A DNA stretch of 61,197 nt from an uncultured Eubacteriales bacterium (GCA_900542425.1 UQNQ01000009.1:1-61197); one strand, 5' to 3'; shown: positions 35,185-44,719, counted from the stretch's first letter. Notes: a model not told the origin generated them from the letters alone. Translations and numbers: made by a program.

Positions 35185-36153
35185 ATGGACCATTATCAGG
35201 ATGAGTACGGCGCGGAATATCACGTGTCGTTTCAGGCGATTATTGATGAATTCCATCTGGAAGTCATTTATATGCCGGAAGGAAAAAGCGTAAAAATCAC
35301 ACGCACGGATCTCAACCGTCCCGGACTTGCTCTCGCCGGTTTTTTTGAATGTTTTGATCATAACCGAATACAACTCATCGGAAATGCCGAGCATCAATAT
35401 CTGGCATCTCTTTCTAAAAAGGAACGGTTCTATAAAATGGAACAGCTGGCGGTTCATCATCCGCCTGCCATTATCGTCACAACCGGTCTTTCTGTCTTTG
35501 ACGAAATTTTGGAAGCTGCGAAGAAATACGGGATCGCACTTGCCAGAACACAGGAAAAAACATCTGCTTTTCAAGCAGCGCTGATCGCCTCTTTAAATAT
35601 TAGCCTTGCACCCAGAATTACAAGACATGGTGTTCTTGTTGAGGTATATGGAGAAGGAATTCTCATTCTCGGGGAAAGCGGAGTCGGAAAAAGCGAAACC
35701 GCAATTGAGCTTGTCAAGAGAGGACACCGGCTAATCGCGGATGACGCCGTGGAAATCAAGCGTGTTTCTGCGAAAACGCTTGTAGGGACCGCGCCTGAAA
35801 TTATTCGTCATTTTGTTGAATTAAGAGGGATTGGAATTGTCGATGTGCGCCGGATTTTCGGAATGGGTGCTGTAAAAGACAGTGAAAAAATCGATATGAT
35901 CATCAAACTCGAACCTTGGAATCAGGATAAAATCTATGATCGAATGGGTTTGGAAACCGAAACCACAGACATTCTCGGAATTCAGATCGTTACCACAACC
36001 ATTCCCGTGCGTCCCGGACGAAATCTTGCCATTATTCTTGAAATCGCGGCAATGAACAATCGTCAGCGAAAAATGGGTTACAACACTGCAGAGGAGTTCA
36101 ACAAAAGAGTAATAGAGCACATGACAGTCAAAAAAGATCCGGAGGAAGACTAA
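35185..36153 (+). CDS. hprK: HPr kinase/phosphorylase
   Basis: Phosphorylates and dephosphorylates Ser46 of HPr, setting carbon catabolite repression through CcpA. The 322-residue protein has an N-terminal HPrK domain (to about 130) and a C-terminal catalytic domain. The latter carries the P-loop GESGVGKSET, the RHFVELRGIGIVDVRR segment and the signature EIAAMNNRQRKMGYN. An AAGGAG site precedes the ATG. yybS and gdpP follow in the same direction, with a 40-bp gap to yybS. Confidence 0.96.
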   Translation: MDHYQDEYGAEYHVSFQAIIDEFHLEVIYMPEGKSVKITRTDLNRPGLALAGFFECFDHNRIQLIGNAEHQYLASLSKKERFYKMEQLAVHHPPAIIVTTGLSVFDEILEAAKKYGIALARTQEKTSAFQAALIASLNISLAPRITRHGVLVEVYGEGILILGESGVGKSETAIELVKRGHRLIADDAVEIKRVSAKTLVGTAPEIIRHFVELRGIGIVDVRRIFGMGAVKDSEKIDMIIKLEPWNQDKIYDRMGLETETTDILGIQIVTTTIPVRPGRNLAIILEIAAMNNRQRKMGYNTAEEFNKRVIEHMTVKKDPEED

Positions 36154-36193
36154 TCCTCCGGCAAAAATGGTTAGTTAAAAGGATCTCAAATAT

Positions 36194-37267
36194 ATGAATC
36201 ACGAAAACAAAATTGCGATCAGCCTGCGTCCGCTCTGGCTTACCATGGCGCTTTGTGTCGTTATGCTTGCCGGCGCCGTAGATCTTGTATGGGGCACGCG
36301 ACTTATCGGAATGACTGCACTTATGGCAGGCGCCGGAATTCTTTCCGTTATTCTTTTGACCTGCGAAACCTACATTTCTGTTCTCGACAGCCTTGTCCCT
36401 CTTATTCTTCTGTATTTTGCGGGAGGGATGCGTCTTTGGGTTCCGGCTGTCGGCGCTGTATCTATTATTTGTGCACTGGTAATCTCACGCCTTATCAAAA
36501 AGAAAACAACAAAATCTGCTGCCGTTGTTACAATTACCATTGTTCTTCTTGTCTGTTTTCTCATTATTGCCGCCGTTTTCTATGCGCTGGAAGGACACTC
36601 TCTGGCATTCTCCGACATTTTAAAAGACATCAATCAATTTTTTGATGAAACCAGAGAAAAAGCCGCCGCGTGGGCAAATGACTATATAGATTCTTTATCA
36701 CAGAGTACGATTCAATCCTATGAAAATCTCGGCATCAGTAAAGATGCGCTTCGTGAATACTATATCACGGAGGCAAAAGCGTTGGTAGATACGCTACAGT
36801 TGACTCTCCCCGGACTTCTTCTTATCGGGCTACAGATTTTCGCTTATCTCGCCGTCTGCTTCTTTGTTCTTACCGTAAAATCAGCAAGCTATGATGCCTT
36901 GCTCCCGGAAGTCAGATGGGTTCTGTATCCGACGCAGATCACCTGCATTGTTTTTCTTGCGGCAATCTTTTTCTATATGATTGCACTGTTCTTCCCGTCA
37001 ACGGTATTTGCCATCCTTGTCGTCAATTTGCTGCTTGTTTTGTCTCCTTCTATGATCGCCTGCGGCGTCAGAGGTCTTTCTGTCAGACTCCGTCACCCTA
37101 TGCTCAGAAAAAGAACAATCGTTATCCTTGTGCTTTTTGTATTCTTCGCATTGTTTATGACAAGCACAGCTTTGCAGCTTGCCATCATCCTTCTGTCGAT
37201 TTTAGGGGCAAAAGATGTTTTCTCACTGCGAATGGCAGAATCAGAAATGCGGAAGAAGAAAAAATAA
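36194..37267 (+). CDS. yybS: YybS family membrane protein (DUF2232)
   Basis: A 357-residue polytopic protein. Hydrophobic segments cluster at about 15-120 and 190-345, giving around eight helices. A hydrophilic loop in the middle (ILKDINQFFDETREKAAAWANDY) separates them. This architecture and its place directly before gdpP match YybS of Bacillus, where the order yybS-gdpP is conserved. Its function is unknown. The product ends in a basic tail (MRKKKK). Confidence 0.85.
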   Translation: MNHENKIAISLRPLWLTMALCVVMLAGAVDLVWGTRLIGMTALMAGAGILSVILLTCETYISVLDSLVPLILLYFAGGMRLWVPAVGAVSIICALVISRLIKKKTTKSAAVVTITIVLLVCFLIIAAVFYALEGHSLAFSDILKDINQFFDETREKAAAWANDYIDSLSQSTIQSYENLGISKDALREYYITEAKALVDTLQLTLPGLLLIGLQIFAYLAVCFFVLTVKSASYDALLPEVRWVLYPTQITCIVFLAAIFFYMIALFFPSTVFAILVVNLLLVLSPSMIACGVRGLSVRLRHPMLRKRTIVILVLFVFFALFMTSTALQLAIILLSILGAKDVFSLRMAESEMRKKKK

Positions 37268-37351
37268 AACTCATTTTATTTATATCCAAACAGCAGAACA
37301 TCTTTTCTGCCGTTTGGCATTACCAAGTCTACACCGGAAGGAGGAAAAGCC

Positions 37352-39397
37352 ATGCCGGAAAAAAATAACAACCTACGAAATCACCCTATACCGGTCGGTG
37401 CAATCGTTTGTGCCTCACTCGGCGTAATCGCGCTAGCATTAAGTGCCATACTGATTGTTTACACTGATTATGAGCCCACAACCATTGTATTATGTGTACT
37501 TGGATGCTACGGCGGGGCATTGATTCTCGCTGCCATCATCAGCTTTTTAAACCATAAAATGTTTGCAGGAGATTTCACGGAAATAAAAGGCTCCATTTTC
37601 GGGACCATTTCCCTTGATTTTATTCAAAAGCTGTATCTTCCCGTACTCATATGCGATGAAAAAGGCAAAATCGTTTGGTATAACACAGCACTTTCCTCAA
37701 AATTTAAGACTCGCGGCGTTTTATATGGGAAATACATCGATAATATCTGCAACGCCACAATCGAGCGTATCATCAAAAGCGACGATCAGGGTGCGGAAAT
37801 TTCGTTTCTTTCCGCAAGCGATATCGCGGATGAACATACCGAAGTTTTTCTTGCAAAAGGATATCGCGTGATATCGAAAAGCAAAATTTTCTATATCACC
37901 ATTTTTGATAATGTCACAGAAATCAAAAAGCTCTATGCACAGCTCGAGGATGAAGAAACGCTGATTGCCTATGCCATGATTGACAACTTAGATGAACTAA
38001 TGCAATATGTACAGGAACTGTACGCAACTGCTTCCAACGATGTAGAAGCGATTTTACGCCGTCATATGGAAAGGGTTGGAGGAGTGCTGCGTGACTACGG
38101 ACATAATAAATTCATGTGCATGTTCGCCGCAAAGCATCTTGAAGAGTTCGAAAAAGAACGTTTCTCCATGCTCGATGAAATCCGGGAAATCCATGTCGGT
38201 GACACAACCATGCCCGTGACGATTTCCATGGGAATTGCAACAATTTCCGGCAGTCTGTATGAAAAGGAACGCGCCACGCAGGCAGCACTTGACATGGCAC
38301 TCCAAAGAGGAGGAGATCAGGTTGTAATCAAAACAGCAGACGGCGTAGAATTTTACGGCGGCAAAACCAAAACCGTTCAGAAGCGTACCAAAGTCCGCGC
38401 CCGTGTGATTGCTAATGAACTGATTATGCTGATTTCTGCTGCCGACAATGTCATTGTAATGGGCCATAAATTTGCTGATTTTGATGCTTTCGCCTCTTGC
38501 ATTGCGGTCGTTCGGCTCGCGAAATTCTGTGGAGTACAAGCTCTTGTTGTGTCCGATAAAAATGATAAAAACCTTACCGGATGCTTTAAAAAACTTGAGG
38601 GGAATCCCGAATACCAAAATCTTTTCATCGATAAAATCGAAGCACAGGATATGATCCACAGCGGAACTCTTGCGGTTGTTGTTGACGTGAACAATATTGA
38701 CTTCTGCGAGGCGCCGGATGTTGTCAACACCGTTCAAAACCTCGTCATTATCGATCATCATCGCAAAACGGCAGAATTCAAAACACCGCCGAAAATCGCA
38801 TATATCGAACCATCTGCAAGCTCTGCATCAGAACTAATGAGCGAATTTTTGGAACAGATTCTACCGCAAGGAACCCTTCCGAAAGTAGAAGCGGATCTTC
38901 TGCTTGCCGGAATTTTACTTGATACCAAGCGTTTTACACACAATACAGGTGTACGTACTTTTTCATCGGCTCTCTATCTGCGCAGCGAGGGAGCAAGTCC
39001 CATTGATGCACAGGCGCTTTTCAAAATGAATATTGAGGATTTCCTCTCCGAAGCAAAATTTGAAAGCAATGTTGTCATTTATAAATCCGTTATTGCCATT
39101 GCGCTCAACGACAGCGAAGAAAATACTTCTGTCGGACGAGTAAACGCAGCTCGTGCCGCAGACCGTCTACTCGGAGTGGAAGGTGTGCTCGCCGCATTCG
39201 CGCTTTGCAAAATCGGGGATACCGTCCACATCTCAGCCCGTTCCCAAGGAAAAATCAATGTGCAGTTGATTCTCGAAAAAATGGGAGGCGGCGGTCATTT
39301 TGATTCCGCAGGCGCGCAAATGAAAAGCTCTTCCGTCGCAAATGCTTTAACGATGCTCCGTGCGGCGATTGACGAATACTTCACGGAAAACATGTAA
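37352..39397 (+). CDS. gdpP: Cyclic-di-AMP phosphodiesterase, GdpP/YybT family
   Basis: Membrane-bound enzyme that hydrolyses c-di-AMP to pApA. Two N-terminal transmembrane helices (about 15-65) are followed by a PAS-like domain (about 85-165) and a degenerate GGDEF domain in which the GGDEF loop reads RGGDQ. The catalytic DHH/DHHA1 module begins at about residue 345 (MGHKFADFDAFAS), with VDVNN, the DHH motif in IIDHHRKTA and the late GGGGHFDSAGAQ of DHHA1. All metal-binding positions appear intact. AAGGAGG precedes the start. It ends at a strong terminator, closing the hprK-yybS-gdpP run. Confidence 0.95.
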   Translation: MPEKNNNLRNHPIPVGAIVCASLGVIALALSAILIVYTDYEPTTIVLCVLGCYGGALILAAIISFLNHKMFAGDFTEIKGSIFGTISLDFIQKLYLPVLICDEKGKIVWYNTALSSKFKTRGVLYGKYIDNICNATIERIIKSDDQGAEISFLSASDIADEHTEVFLAKGYRVISKSKIFYITIFDNVTEIKKLYAQLEDEETLIAYAMIDNLDELMQYVQELYATASNDVEAILRRHMERVGGVLRDYGHNKFMCMFAAKHLEEFEKERFSMLDEIREIHVGDTTMPVTISMGIATISGSLYEKERATQAALDMALQRGGDQVVIKTADGVEFYGGKTKTVQKRTKVRARVIANELIMLISAADNVIVMGHKFADFDAFASCIAVVRLAKFCGVQALVVSDKNDKNLTGCFKKLEGNPEYQNLFIDKIEAQDMIHSGTLAVVVDVNNIDFCEAPDVVNTVQNLVIIDHHRKTAEFKTPPKIAYIEPSASSASELMSEFLEQILPQGTLPKVEADLLLAGILLDTKRFTHNTGVRTFSSALYLRSEGASPIDAQALFKMNIEDFLSEAKFESNVVIYKSVIAIALNDSEENTSVGRVNAARAADRLLGVEGVLAAFALCKIGDTVHISARSQGKINVQLILEKMGGGGHFDSAGAQMKSSSVANALTMLRAAIDEYFTENM

Positions 39398-39468
39398 GAT
39401 TTTTCTTAAAAGCGCCTATTCTATCAAAATACACATCCTATTTTTGAACAGATATGCCCTTTCTTTAT

Positions 39469-39509
39469 AAAACAGGGATTTTTCTCTTTGAGAAAAATCC
39501 CTGTTTTTT
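39469..39509 (+). terminator. Terminator after gdpP
   Basis: AAAACAGGGATTTTTCTC pairs with its complement and is followed by a T-run. Confidence 0.93.
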
Positions 39510-39541
39510 CATGCAGATGCTCTCCATACCCGCTTTCTTCT

Positions 39542-39571
39542 TTGTCAAGTCCCCGTTTGCTCGCATATACT
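39542..39571 (+). promoter_or_regulatory. Promoter of feoAB
   Basis: TTGTCA, 18-bp spacer, TATACT. No Fur/DtxR-type palindrome was seen beside it. Confidence 0.5.
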
Positions 39572-39615
39572 CATAACGGAGTCTAAAAGTCGGATATCCG
39601 AGGAAAGGAACGAAT

Positions 39616-39870
39616 ATGGAAATCAAAGAAAAAACACTCTCCGAGCTGTGCTCCGGAGAAACCGGAACCGTCTCGGACATCACAGCCGATATCGAAATGC
39701 GGCGCCGATTTATGGATATCGGCTGTATCGTTGGCTCCGATATTAAGAAGCTCGGCACAGGTCCATTCGGTGATCCATGTGCTTACCTGATTTGCGGGGC
39801 GGTCATCGCTATCAGAAAAAAGGATGCCGCGCATATCCGAGTAACCGCATCGAAAATGAGGAAACAATAA
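39616..39870 (+). CDS. feoA: Ferrous iron transport protein A
   Basis: An 84-residue SH3-like protein that supports FeoB. The family features are LSELCSGETGTVSDI near the start, RRRFMDIGCIVGSDI, PFGDPCAYLICGAVIAIRKKDA and a conserved C-terminal strand. It precedes feoB by 12 bases with a good ribosome binding site, so the two are coexpressed. Ferrous iron uptake fits an anaerobic life style. Confidence 0.93.
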   Translation: MEIKEKTLSELCSGETGTVSDITADIEMRRRFMDIGCIVGSDIKKLGTGPFGDPCAYLICGAVIAIRKKDAAHIRVTASKMRKQ

Positions 39871-39882
39871 GGGGATTTTGCA

Positions 39883-42006
39883 ATGGGACTCACAGGAAAA
39901 GCAGTCGGCAAAAACGCCTCGCGAAGCGATGAAATCAGAAAGAAAAAGAACGGAGAAACACTTGTTGCTCTTGCCGGCAATCCCAATGTCGGCAAGAGCA
40001 CCGTTTTTAATATTCTTACAGGACTTCGCCAGCATACGGGCAATTGGACAGGAAAAACGGTCGCAACGGCGGTCGGATATTACAAAAAAAATGACGCAAC
40101 CTATCAAATTGTGGATTTGCCGGGAAGCTATTCCCTCTCGGCACATTCAGCAGAAGAAGAAATTGCACGGGATTTTCTGTGTTTTGGTGATGCGGACGCC
40201 GTTATCGTCGTCTGTGATGCCACACGGCTTTGCCGAAATCTCGGGCTTGTTTATCAGATTTTAGAAATTACACCCCATGTACTGGTCTGTGTCAATCTCA
40301 TGGATGAAGCAAAACGCAACGGAACATCTCTTTGTCTAGAAAAATTGGAAGAGCTGCTTGGCGTTCCTGTAGCAGGTACAAGCGCCGGCCACGGTCAAGG
40401 AGTCAAAGAGCTTATCGGAAGACTCGAGGAAACAAAGCATTGTGTGCCAGCACTTGTTACATACAGCGACCCGATTGAAACCGCAGTGCAAATGCTTATG
40501 CCATATATGGAAAAAGCATGTATGGGAAAGCTGTCTCCCCGTTTCGCAGCACTGCGTATGATTGAAAACAATGAAGATTTTCTAAACAAGTGTGACACGT
40601 TTCTTGAAGGGGCCCTTCTCACAGAAGAAAATCAGAAGGCTGCCTCTGCCGCACGCCGTTTTTTGTCTCAAAACGGTGTGACAGAAGAAAAATTCGTCGA
40701 GGAAATTGCTGCAACCCTGATTCATACGTCAGAACAAACAGCTGCAAAAACGGTAATATCGTCCGGTAAAACAGAAAGTTTTGGCCGTGCCGACCGGATT
40801 CTTACAAGCAGACGTATGGGGATCCCGATGATGATCCTGCTTCTTGCCATTATCTTCTGGCTGACCATTGTCGGCGCCAATTATCCATCAGACTTTCTTT
40901 CCGCCGGGTTTGGTGCAATCGAACCACACCTTCATAATCTGCTTTTAAACATGGGACTTGGTACTTTTCTTTCAGACATGCTAACCTACGGACTTTACCG
41001 CGTGCTTGCATGGATTATCTCCGTTATGCTACCCCCAATGGCAATTTTCTTTCCGCTTTTTACCTTTTTAGAAGATGTCGGATATCTGCCGCGAGTCGCA
41101 TTCAATCTCGACGGAATGTTTTCAAAATGCAACGCATGCGGCAAACAAGCGCTTTCCATGTGTATGGGACTTGGCTGTAATGCCGCAGGTGTTGTCGGTA
41201 CACGTATCATAGACTCAAGACGAGAAAGACTGATTGCTATCTTGACCAATAATTTTATGCCTTGCAACGGGCGATTTCCTGCCATTATTACGATAGCCAC
41301 CATTTTTTTCACAGGCATCACAGGAATATCTTCTCTTCTTATCTCTCTTGTGCTCGCAGCCGTCATCGTGCTCGGCGTAACCGTTACACTGATCGCATCC
41401 AAAGGATTATCCTCCACCATATTGCGGGGAGAACGTTCTTCTTTTATTCTCGAGCTGCCTCCTTACAGAAAACCGCAGATTGGAAAAATCATTGTGCGTT
41501 CCGTACTGGACAGGACCATTTTCGTACTAGGTCGCGCGGTAGCTGTGGCGGCGCCTGCCGGAGTCCTCATTTTCCTGCTATCTAACTGGGAAATTAACGG
41601 CATCGCCGTGACTACATGGATCAGCGATTTTCTCGATCCTTTAGGAAAACTTATGGGGCTTGACGGTGTCATTCTGCTTGCCTTTATTCTGGGAATTCCG
41701 GCAAATGAAATTGTCCTCCCTCTTTGTGTCATGATTTATATGTCAAGCGGCACCCTTTCTGAAATAGGGAATCTTGATCTTCTTCACAAAACACTTGTTG
41801 AAAACGGATGGACCTTAACAACAGCGGTGTCTTTTATTCTTTTTTCCGTTATGCATTGGCCTTGTTCCACAACACTAATTACCATAAAAAAAGAAACGGG
41901 AAGCTGGTTTTATACCCTACTCTCCTGTATCCTTCCAACTGCTTTCGGAATAGTAAGCTGCATGCTGTTCCATGCAGTTGTACAACTCGTACAAAGCTTT
42001 CTTTAA
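39883..42006 (+). CDS. feoB: Ferrous iron transporter B
   Basis: A 707-residue ferrous iron permease. The N-terminal G domain has GNPNVGKST (G1), a DLPGSYSLS switch (G3) and NLMD (G4). It is followed by a helical GDI-like domain and two Gate domains with membrane helices. In the permease the usual GFGCNVP motif reads GLGCNAAGVVGTR and the second reads MPCNGRFP. This is a variant I associate with Clostridia, where the first Cys is kept but Val-Pro is replaced. About 25 extra polar residues precede the G domain. A hairpin follows the gene. Confidence 0.95.
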   Translation: MGLTGKAVGKNASRSDEIRKKKNGETLVALAGNPNVGKSTVFNILTGLRQHTGNWTGKTVATAVGYYKKNDATYQIVDLPGSYSLSAHSAEEEIARDFLCFGDADAVIVVCDATRLCRNLGLVYQILEITPHVLVCVNLMDEAKRNGTSLCLEKLEELLGVPVAGTSAGHGQGVKELIGRLEETKHCVPALVTYSDPIETAVQMLMPYMEKACMGKLSPRFAALRMIENNEDFLNKCDTFLEGALLTEENQKAASAARRFLSQNGVTEEKFVEEIAATLIHTSEQTAAKTVISSGKTESFGRADRILTSRRMGIPMMILLLAIIFWLTIVGANYPSDFLSAGFGAIEPHLHNLLLNMGLGTFLSDMLTYGLYRVLAWIISVMLPPMAIFFPLFTFLEDVGYLPRVAFNLDGMFSKCNACGKQALSMCMGLGCNAAGVVGTRIIDSRRERLIAILTNNFMPCNGRFPAIITIATIFFTGITGISSLLISLVLAAVIVLGVTVTLIASKGLSSTILRGERSSFILELPPYRKPQIGKIIVRSVLDRTIFVLGRAVAVAAPAGVLIFLLSNWEINGIAVTTWISDFLDPLGKLMGLDGVILLAFILGIPANEIVLPLCVMIYMSSGTLSEIGNLDLLHKTLVENGWTLTTAVSFILFSVMHWPCSTTLITIKKETGSWFYTLLSCILPTAFGIVSCMLFHAVVQLVQSFL

Positions 42007-42068
42007 TCTCGTTTTATCAATTGAAATAGATAGAGCGAAGCGTAAAACGGAGGTTTTTCTATCCATAA

Positions 42069-42106
42069 AACATATCGCGGTTCACCAAAGTGAGCCGCGA
42101 TATGTT
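42069..42106 (+). terminator. Hairpin after feoB
   Basis: AACATATCGCGG pairs with CCGCGATATGTT; no T-run follows, so termination is likely but not certain. Confidence 0.6.
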
Positions 42107-42164
42107 CAATCGTTTCCGTCTTTTACTGCTTAATAAGCAATATTTCCAGTTGCTTCAGAATATA

Positions 42165-42201
42165 ACAAAACGCTGAACCCTATATTAATATGGGTTCAGC
42201 G
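42165..42201 (-). terminator. Terminator of tRNA-Arg
   Basis: CGCTGAACCC with an inner AT-rich arm pairs with GGGTTCAGCG; the minus strand then runs into TTTT. Confidence 0.85.
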
Positions 42202-42207
42202 CCATGC

Positions 42208-42284
42208 TGGCGTCCCTGGGCGGATTTGAACCGCCGACCTTTCGCTTAGGAGGCGAATGCTCTATCCAGCTGAGCTACAAAGAC
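42208..42284 (-). tRNA. tRNA-Arg (anticodon CCT)
   Basis: The minus strand folds as a 77-nt cloverleaf. GTCTTTG and CAGGGAC form the acceptor stem with three G-U or weak pairs, and the discriminator G is followed by an encoded CCA. The D arm contains AGCTCAGCTGGATAGAGC. The anticodon stem TTCGC/GCGAA holds the loop CTCCTAA, giving CCT for AGG codons. The T arm has GGCGGTTCAAATCCGCC. Confidence 0.97.
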
Positions 42285-42309
42285 AGATCCGCCAAAAAAG
42301 GCGGTATTT

Positions 42310-43737
42310 TTATTTTTGAATAGGATTCTTTATATCCATGGGGGTTTCATCCTTATTTACGTTATCAGAGGAATCTTTTTCATCTTCTTCTGCCCGAATC
42401 GTCTTGTTTTTTTCATAAGCAGCAATTTCTTCTTCTGTAATACACGGAAGCTCCTCCGTAAACACTTGCTGTCTCCCTCTGTCGACCATTTTTTCGGTTG
42501 ACAGTTGTTCTTGTTCTTCAGTGTGCTGCTCACGGCGAGCTTTATTCTCCTTATAGAGTTCACGTCCCGCATCTGTCGAATAATATTCATAGGTATCTGT
42601 TGGAAGTCCCTTTTTCGCCAGCCGGCGATCCACAGCAGAATGCATAATCGTATAAAGAATTGCAAAAACCGGTACACCGATAATAAGTCCCCAAAATCCA
42701 AGAAGTCCTGTCATAACGATGATAGCAGTAAACATAAACACAGAAGATGCTTCAACGCCCGACCGAATAATCTTCGGTCTGATCATCCGTTTATTGACCT
42801 GATGAAGAACGATCATAAACAAAACAAACCAAATTACCTGAATCGGATCGGCAAGAAGAATAATCAAAGAGCCGGCAACCGTTCCGATTAAAGATCCGAA
42901 AACAGGCACAATGCAGGCAATTCCCACCAGTGTGCTTACAAGCGGATAATATGGAATTCCGATAATAAACGTACAGATTAAGCATAATGCTCCCATAACC
43001 AGAGCATCAGCAAGCTGTCCTTTTATAAATCCTCCGAAGTTTTTATCGGCAAGGTTGATTCCCTTTGCCATTGCGGAATATCGCTTCCCGCTGAGAAGTG
43101 CACGTCCAGCTTTCTTTATCTGTGCGATTAGCCGTTCTTTGACAAGAAGAAAATAAACCGCCAAAATCACGCCGATAAAGAAATCCATCAGAACACCAAC
43201 TACGGCTCCAGCAACACTTGCCGCATCCGGAATAATACTATTGATGCTCGTATAAATTTTATCAAGCAACTCTACAGCATATTCCGTTATTTTATCCACA
43301 TATCCGGCAAGAGCACCGCTTCCCTCGGAAAGGCCAAGCAGCCATTCTTTAACCGTTTCAAGATAAAGTCCGGACATGTTTTGCAAATCCGCATATCCTA
43401 GAAATACCTGAGGAGCGATTCGCCAAAGAAACAACAAAGCAACGATAAGAACAACAAGAAGCGAACATAAAACGGAAAAAACTCGGTTTAAACGATACCG
43501 TCCTTTCCGATCAAGCGCTTTCCATACCCGCTTTTCGAACACTCCGACAAGCGGAGATAGCAGATAAGAAATCAAAATCCCGTAAAAAATCGGATTAAAT
43601 ACCGTAAGGATTTTTGCCGCATAATCACAGAAACGATCAAAATCAAGGATAAGAAAGATGCAGAAAACCACGCAGAAAATGACAATAACCGCATACCACG
43701 CAATTGTGGAATATTTTTTATTCCAATCAATTTTCAC
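42310..43737 (-). CDS. AI-2E family transporter (YtvI/TqsA-like permease)
   Basis: A polytopic protein of about 475 residues. Hydrophobic segments lie at about 10-90, 150-175 and 200-370, typically eight helices. The family marks are FNPIFYGILISYLLSPLV, GGFIKGQLADALVMGALC and PYYPLVSTLVGIACIVPVFG. Members export autoinducer-2 or act as sodium/proton antiporters; the substrate here is unknown. The C terminus is a charged cytoplasmic tail (EEQEQLSTEKMVDRGRQQ). The GTG start was chosen because AAAGGAGAGAG lies before it; an ATG 39 bp upstream has no such site. A palindrome overlaps the promoter. Confidence 0.88.
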   Translation of the reverse strand: MKIDWNKKYSTIAWYAVIVIFCVVFCIFLILDFDRFCDYAAKILTVFNPIFYGILISYLLSPLVGVFEKRVWKALDRKGRYRLNRVFSVLCSLLVVLIVALLFLWRIAPQVFLGYADLQNMSGLYLETVKEWLLGLSEGSGALAGYVDKITEYAVELLDKIYTSINSIIPDAASVAGAVVGVLMDFFIGVILAVYFLLVKERLIAQIKKAGRALLSGKRYSAMAKGINLADKNFGGFIKGQLADALVMGALCLICTFIIGIPYYPLVSTLVGIACIVPVFGSLIGTVAGSLIILLADPIQVIWFVLFMIVLHQVNKRMIRPKIIRSGVEASSVFMFTAIIVMTGLLGFWGLIIGVPVFAILYTIMHSAVDRRLAKKGLPTDTYEYYSTDAGRELYKENKARREQHTEEQEQLSTEKMVDRGRQQVFTEELPCITEEEIAAYEKNKTIRAEEDEKDSSDNVNKDETPMDIKNPIQK

Positions 43738-43799
43738 GCTTTCTCTCTCCTTTCCGTCCGTTTTCCGCAACTTCAAAACAACCGCTGTGCATAGTTTTA

Positions 43800-43820
43800 T
43801 GTATCATAATATATGATACA
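43800..43820 (-). promoter_or_regulatory. Perfect palindrome in the promoter of the AI-2E family gene
   Basis: TGTATCAT, five bases AATAT, then ATGATACA. On the minus strand it overlaps candidate promoter elements (TTGACG, 17 bp, TATCAT). The arms resemble operators of GntR-like regulators (recollection), but no such gene is in the window. Confidence 0.6.
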
Positions 43821-43933
43821 CGTCAATATCGTTTTCGTCAAGTCAAATTTACTTTCCAACAGAAATTTCCGGTGTTTTTAACTAAAATTTAATAATTTGC
43901 AAAAATCTTTTTTAAAGAGAAAAACTCACATAC

Positions 43934-43974
43934 AGAAATACAGTGCCGCGCGGAACGCGCGGCGCTGTATTTCT
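43934..43974 (-). terminator. Terminator of the liaF-like gene
   Basis: AGAAATACAG and GCCGCGC pair with GCGCGGC and CTGTATTTCT around a GGAAC loop. Confidence 0.9.
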
Positions 43975-43996
43975 TTCAATTTTGTTTTTGAAATCC

Positions 43997-44686
43997 TCAG
44001 CCGTTTTTTACAACAATGGTTCCGAACGCACAGTCAAGCTTACATTTCACGGAAACATTCCCCTCTGAAGTGTTTCGAATGGAAGCGAAGGAAGCGCTGT
44101 TCACAGATTCTGCTTTGATACCGGGAGGAAGAATCACTTTCACTTCACCGAAATCGGCGTTTATAGAAAGGAACGCATCTCCTGCAAATACCGCACCGGA
44201 GAAATCAAGCGTCAGCGACCCGAAAGAAACGCTGTACCCGCAGCTGTGAATCGTTTGTCCTGAAAAACGCAGTGTTTCTCCTGTAAAAGCATAGCTTACA
44301 AAATTACCCTGCGCAGACGCTGCGCCGCCTGTCGTTTGAGAAAAAGAGGAAACTTTCTTATTCCCGTAGATTGCGTTTATCAATAACTTACCGCCTAAAA
44401 CGATAACGGCAAGCGCAAAAGCGATCAGCCATAGATTAACAGAATCCGGAATGATTCCATTGCTTTTCAGAACGACGGCACCGAAAATCAGCATGCCAAA
44501 GACATTCACGACATTCGGTCCGTCCCCGACAACGGATACCAAAAAGCAAACCATCAGAAGCACGGCCCACCAACCGGGGAAAAATACGTTAAAATCCCAG
44601 AGATTTACCGCACTGCCAAGCCATGCAATTCCAAGGGCAAGCAGAATCAAGCCTATCACGATTTTCTTCGCTTTTTGCCGGTTCAT
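43997..44686 (-). CDS. LiaF-like membrane protein
   Basis: A 229-residue protein. Three to four N-terminal transmembrane helices occupy about 8-105 (IGLILLALGIAWL, FFPGWWAVLLMVCFL, WLIAFALAVIVLGG). A C-terminal beta-helix-like domain carries FGSLTLDFSGAVF, INADFGEVKVILPPGI and a final DCAFGTIVV. This is the layout of LiaF/DUF5668 proteins, which restrain cell-wall stress sensor kinases. No LiaS or LiaR genes are near. It starts 33 bp after potD and may be read through from that operon. Confidence 0.85.
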   Translation of the reverse strand: MNRQKAKKIVIGLILLALGIAWLGSAVNLWDFNVFFPGWWAVLLMVCFLVSVVGDGPNVVNVFGMLIFGAVVLKSNGIIPDSVNLWLIAFALAVIVLGGKLLINAIYGNKKVSSFSQTTGGAASAQGNFVSYAFTGETLRFSGQTIHSCGYSVSFGSLTLDFSGAVFAGDAFLSINADFGEVKVILPPGIKAESVNSASFASIRNTSEGNVSVKCKLDCAFGTIVVKNG

Positions 44687-44719
44687 ATTCTCACGCCTCG
44701 CTTTCCGGAAAATTCTCTG

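Noticed and set aside
34355..35185. Longer 276-codon form of the DUF421 protein
   Set aside because: The extra N terminus is not family-like and would include the hprK promoter region on the other strand; the internal ATG has a good ribosome binding site.
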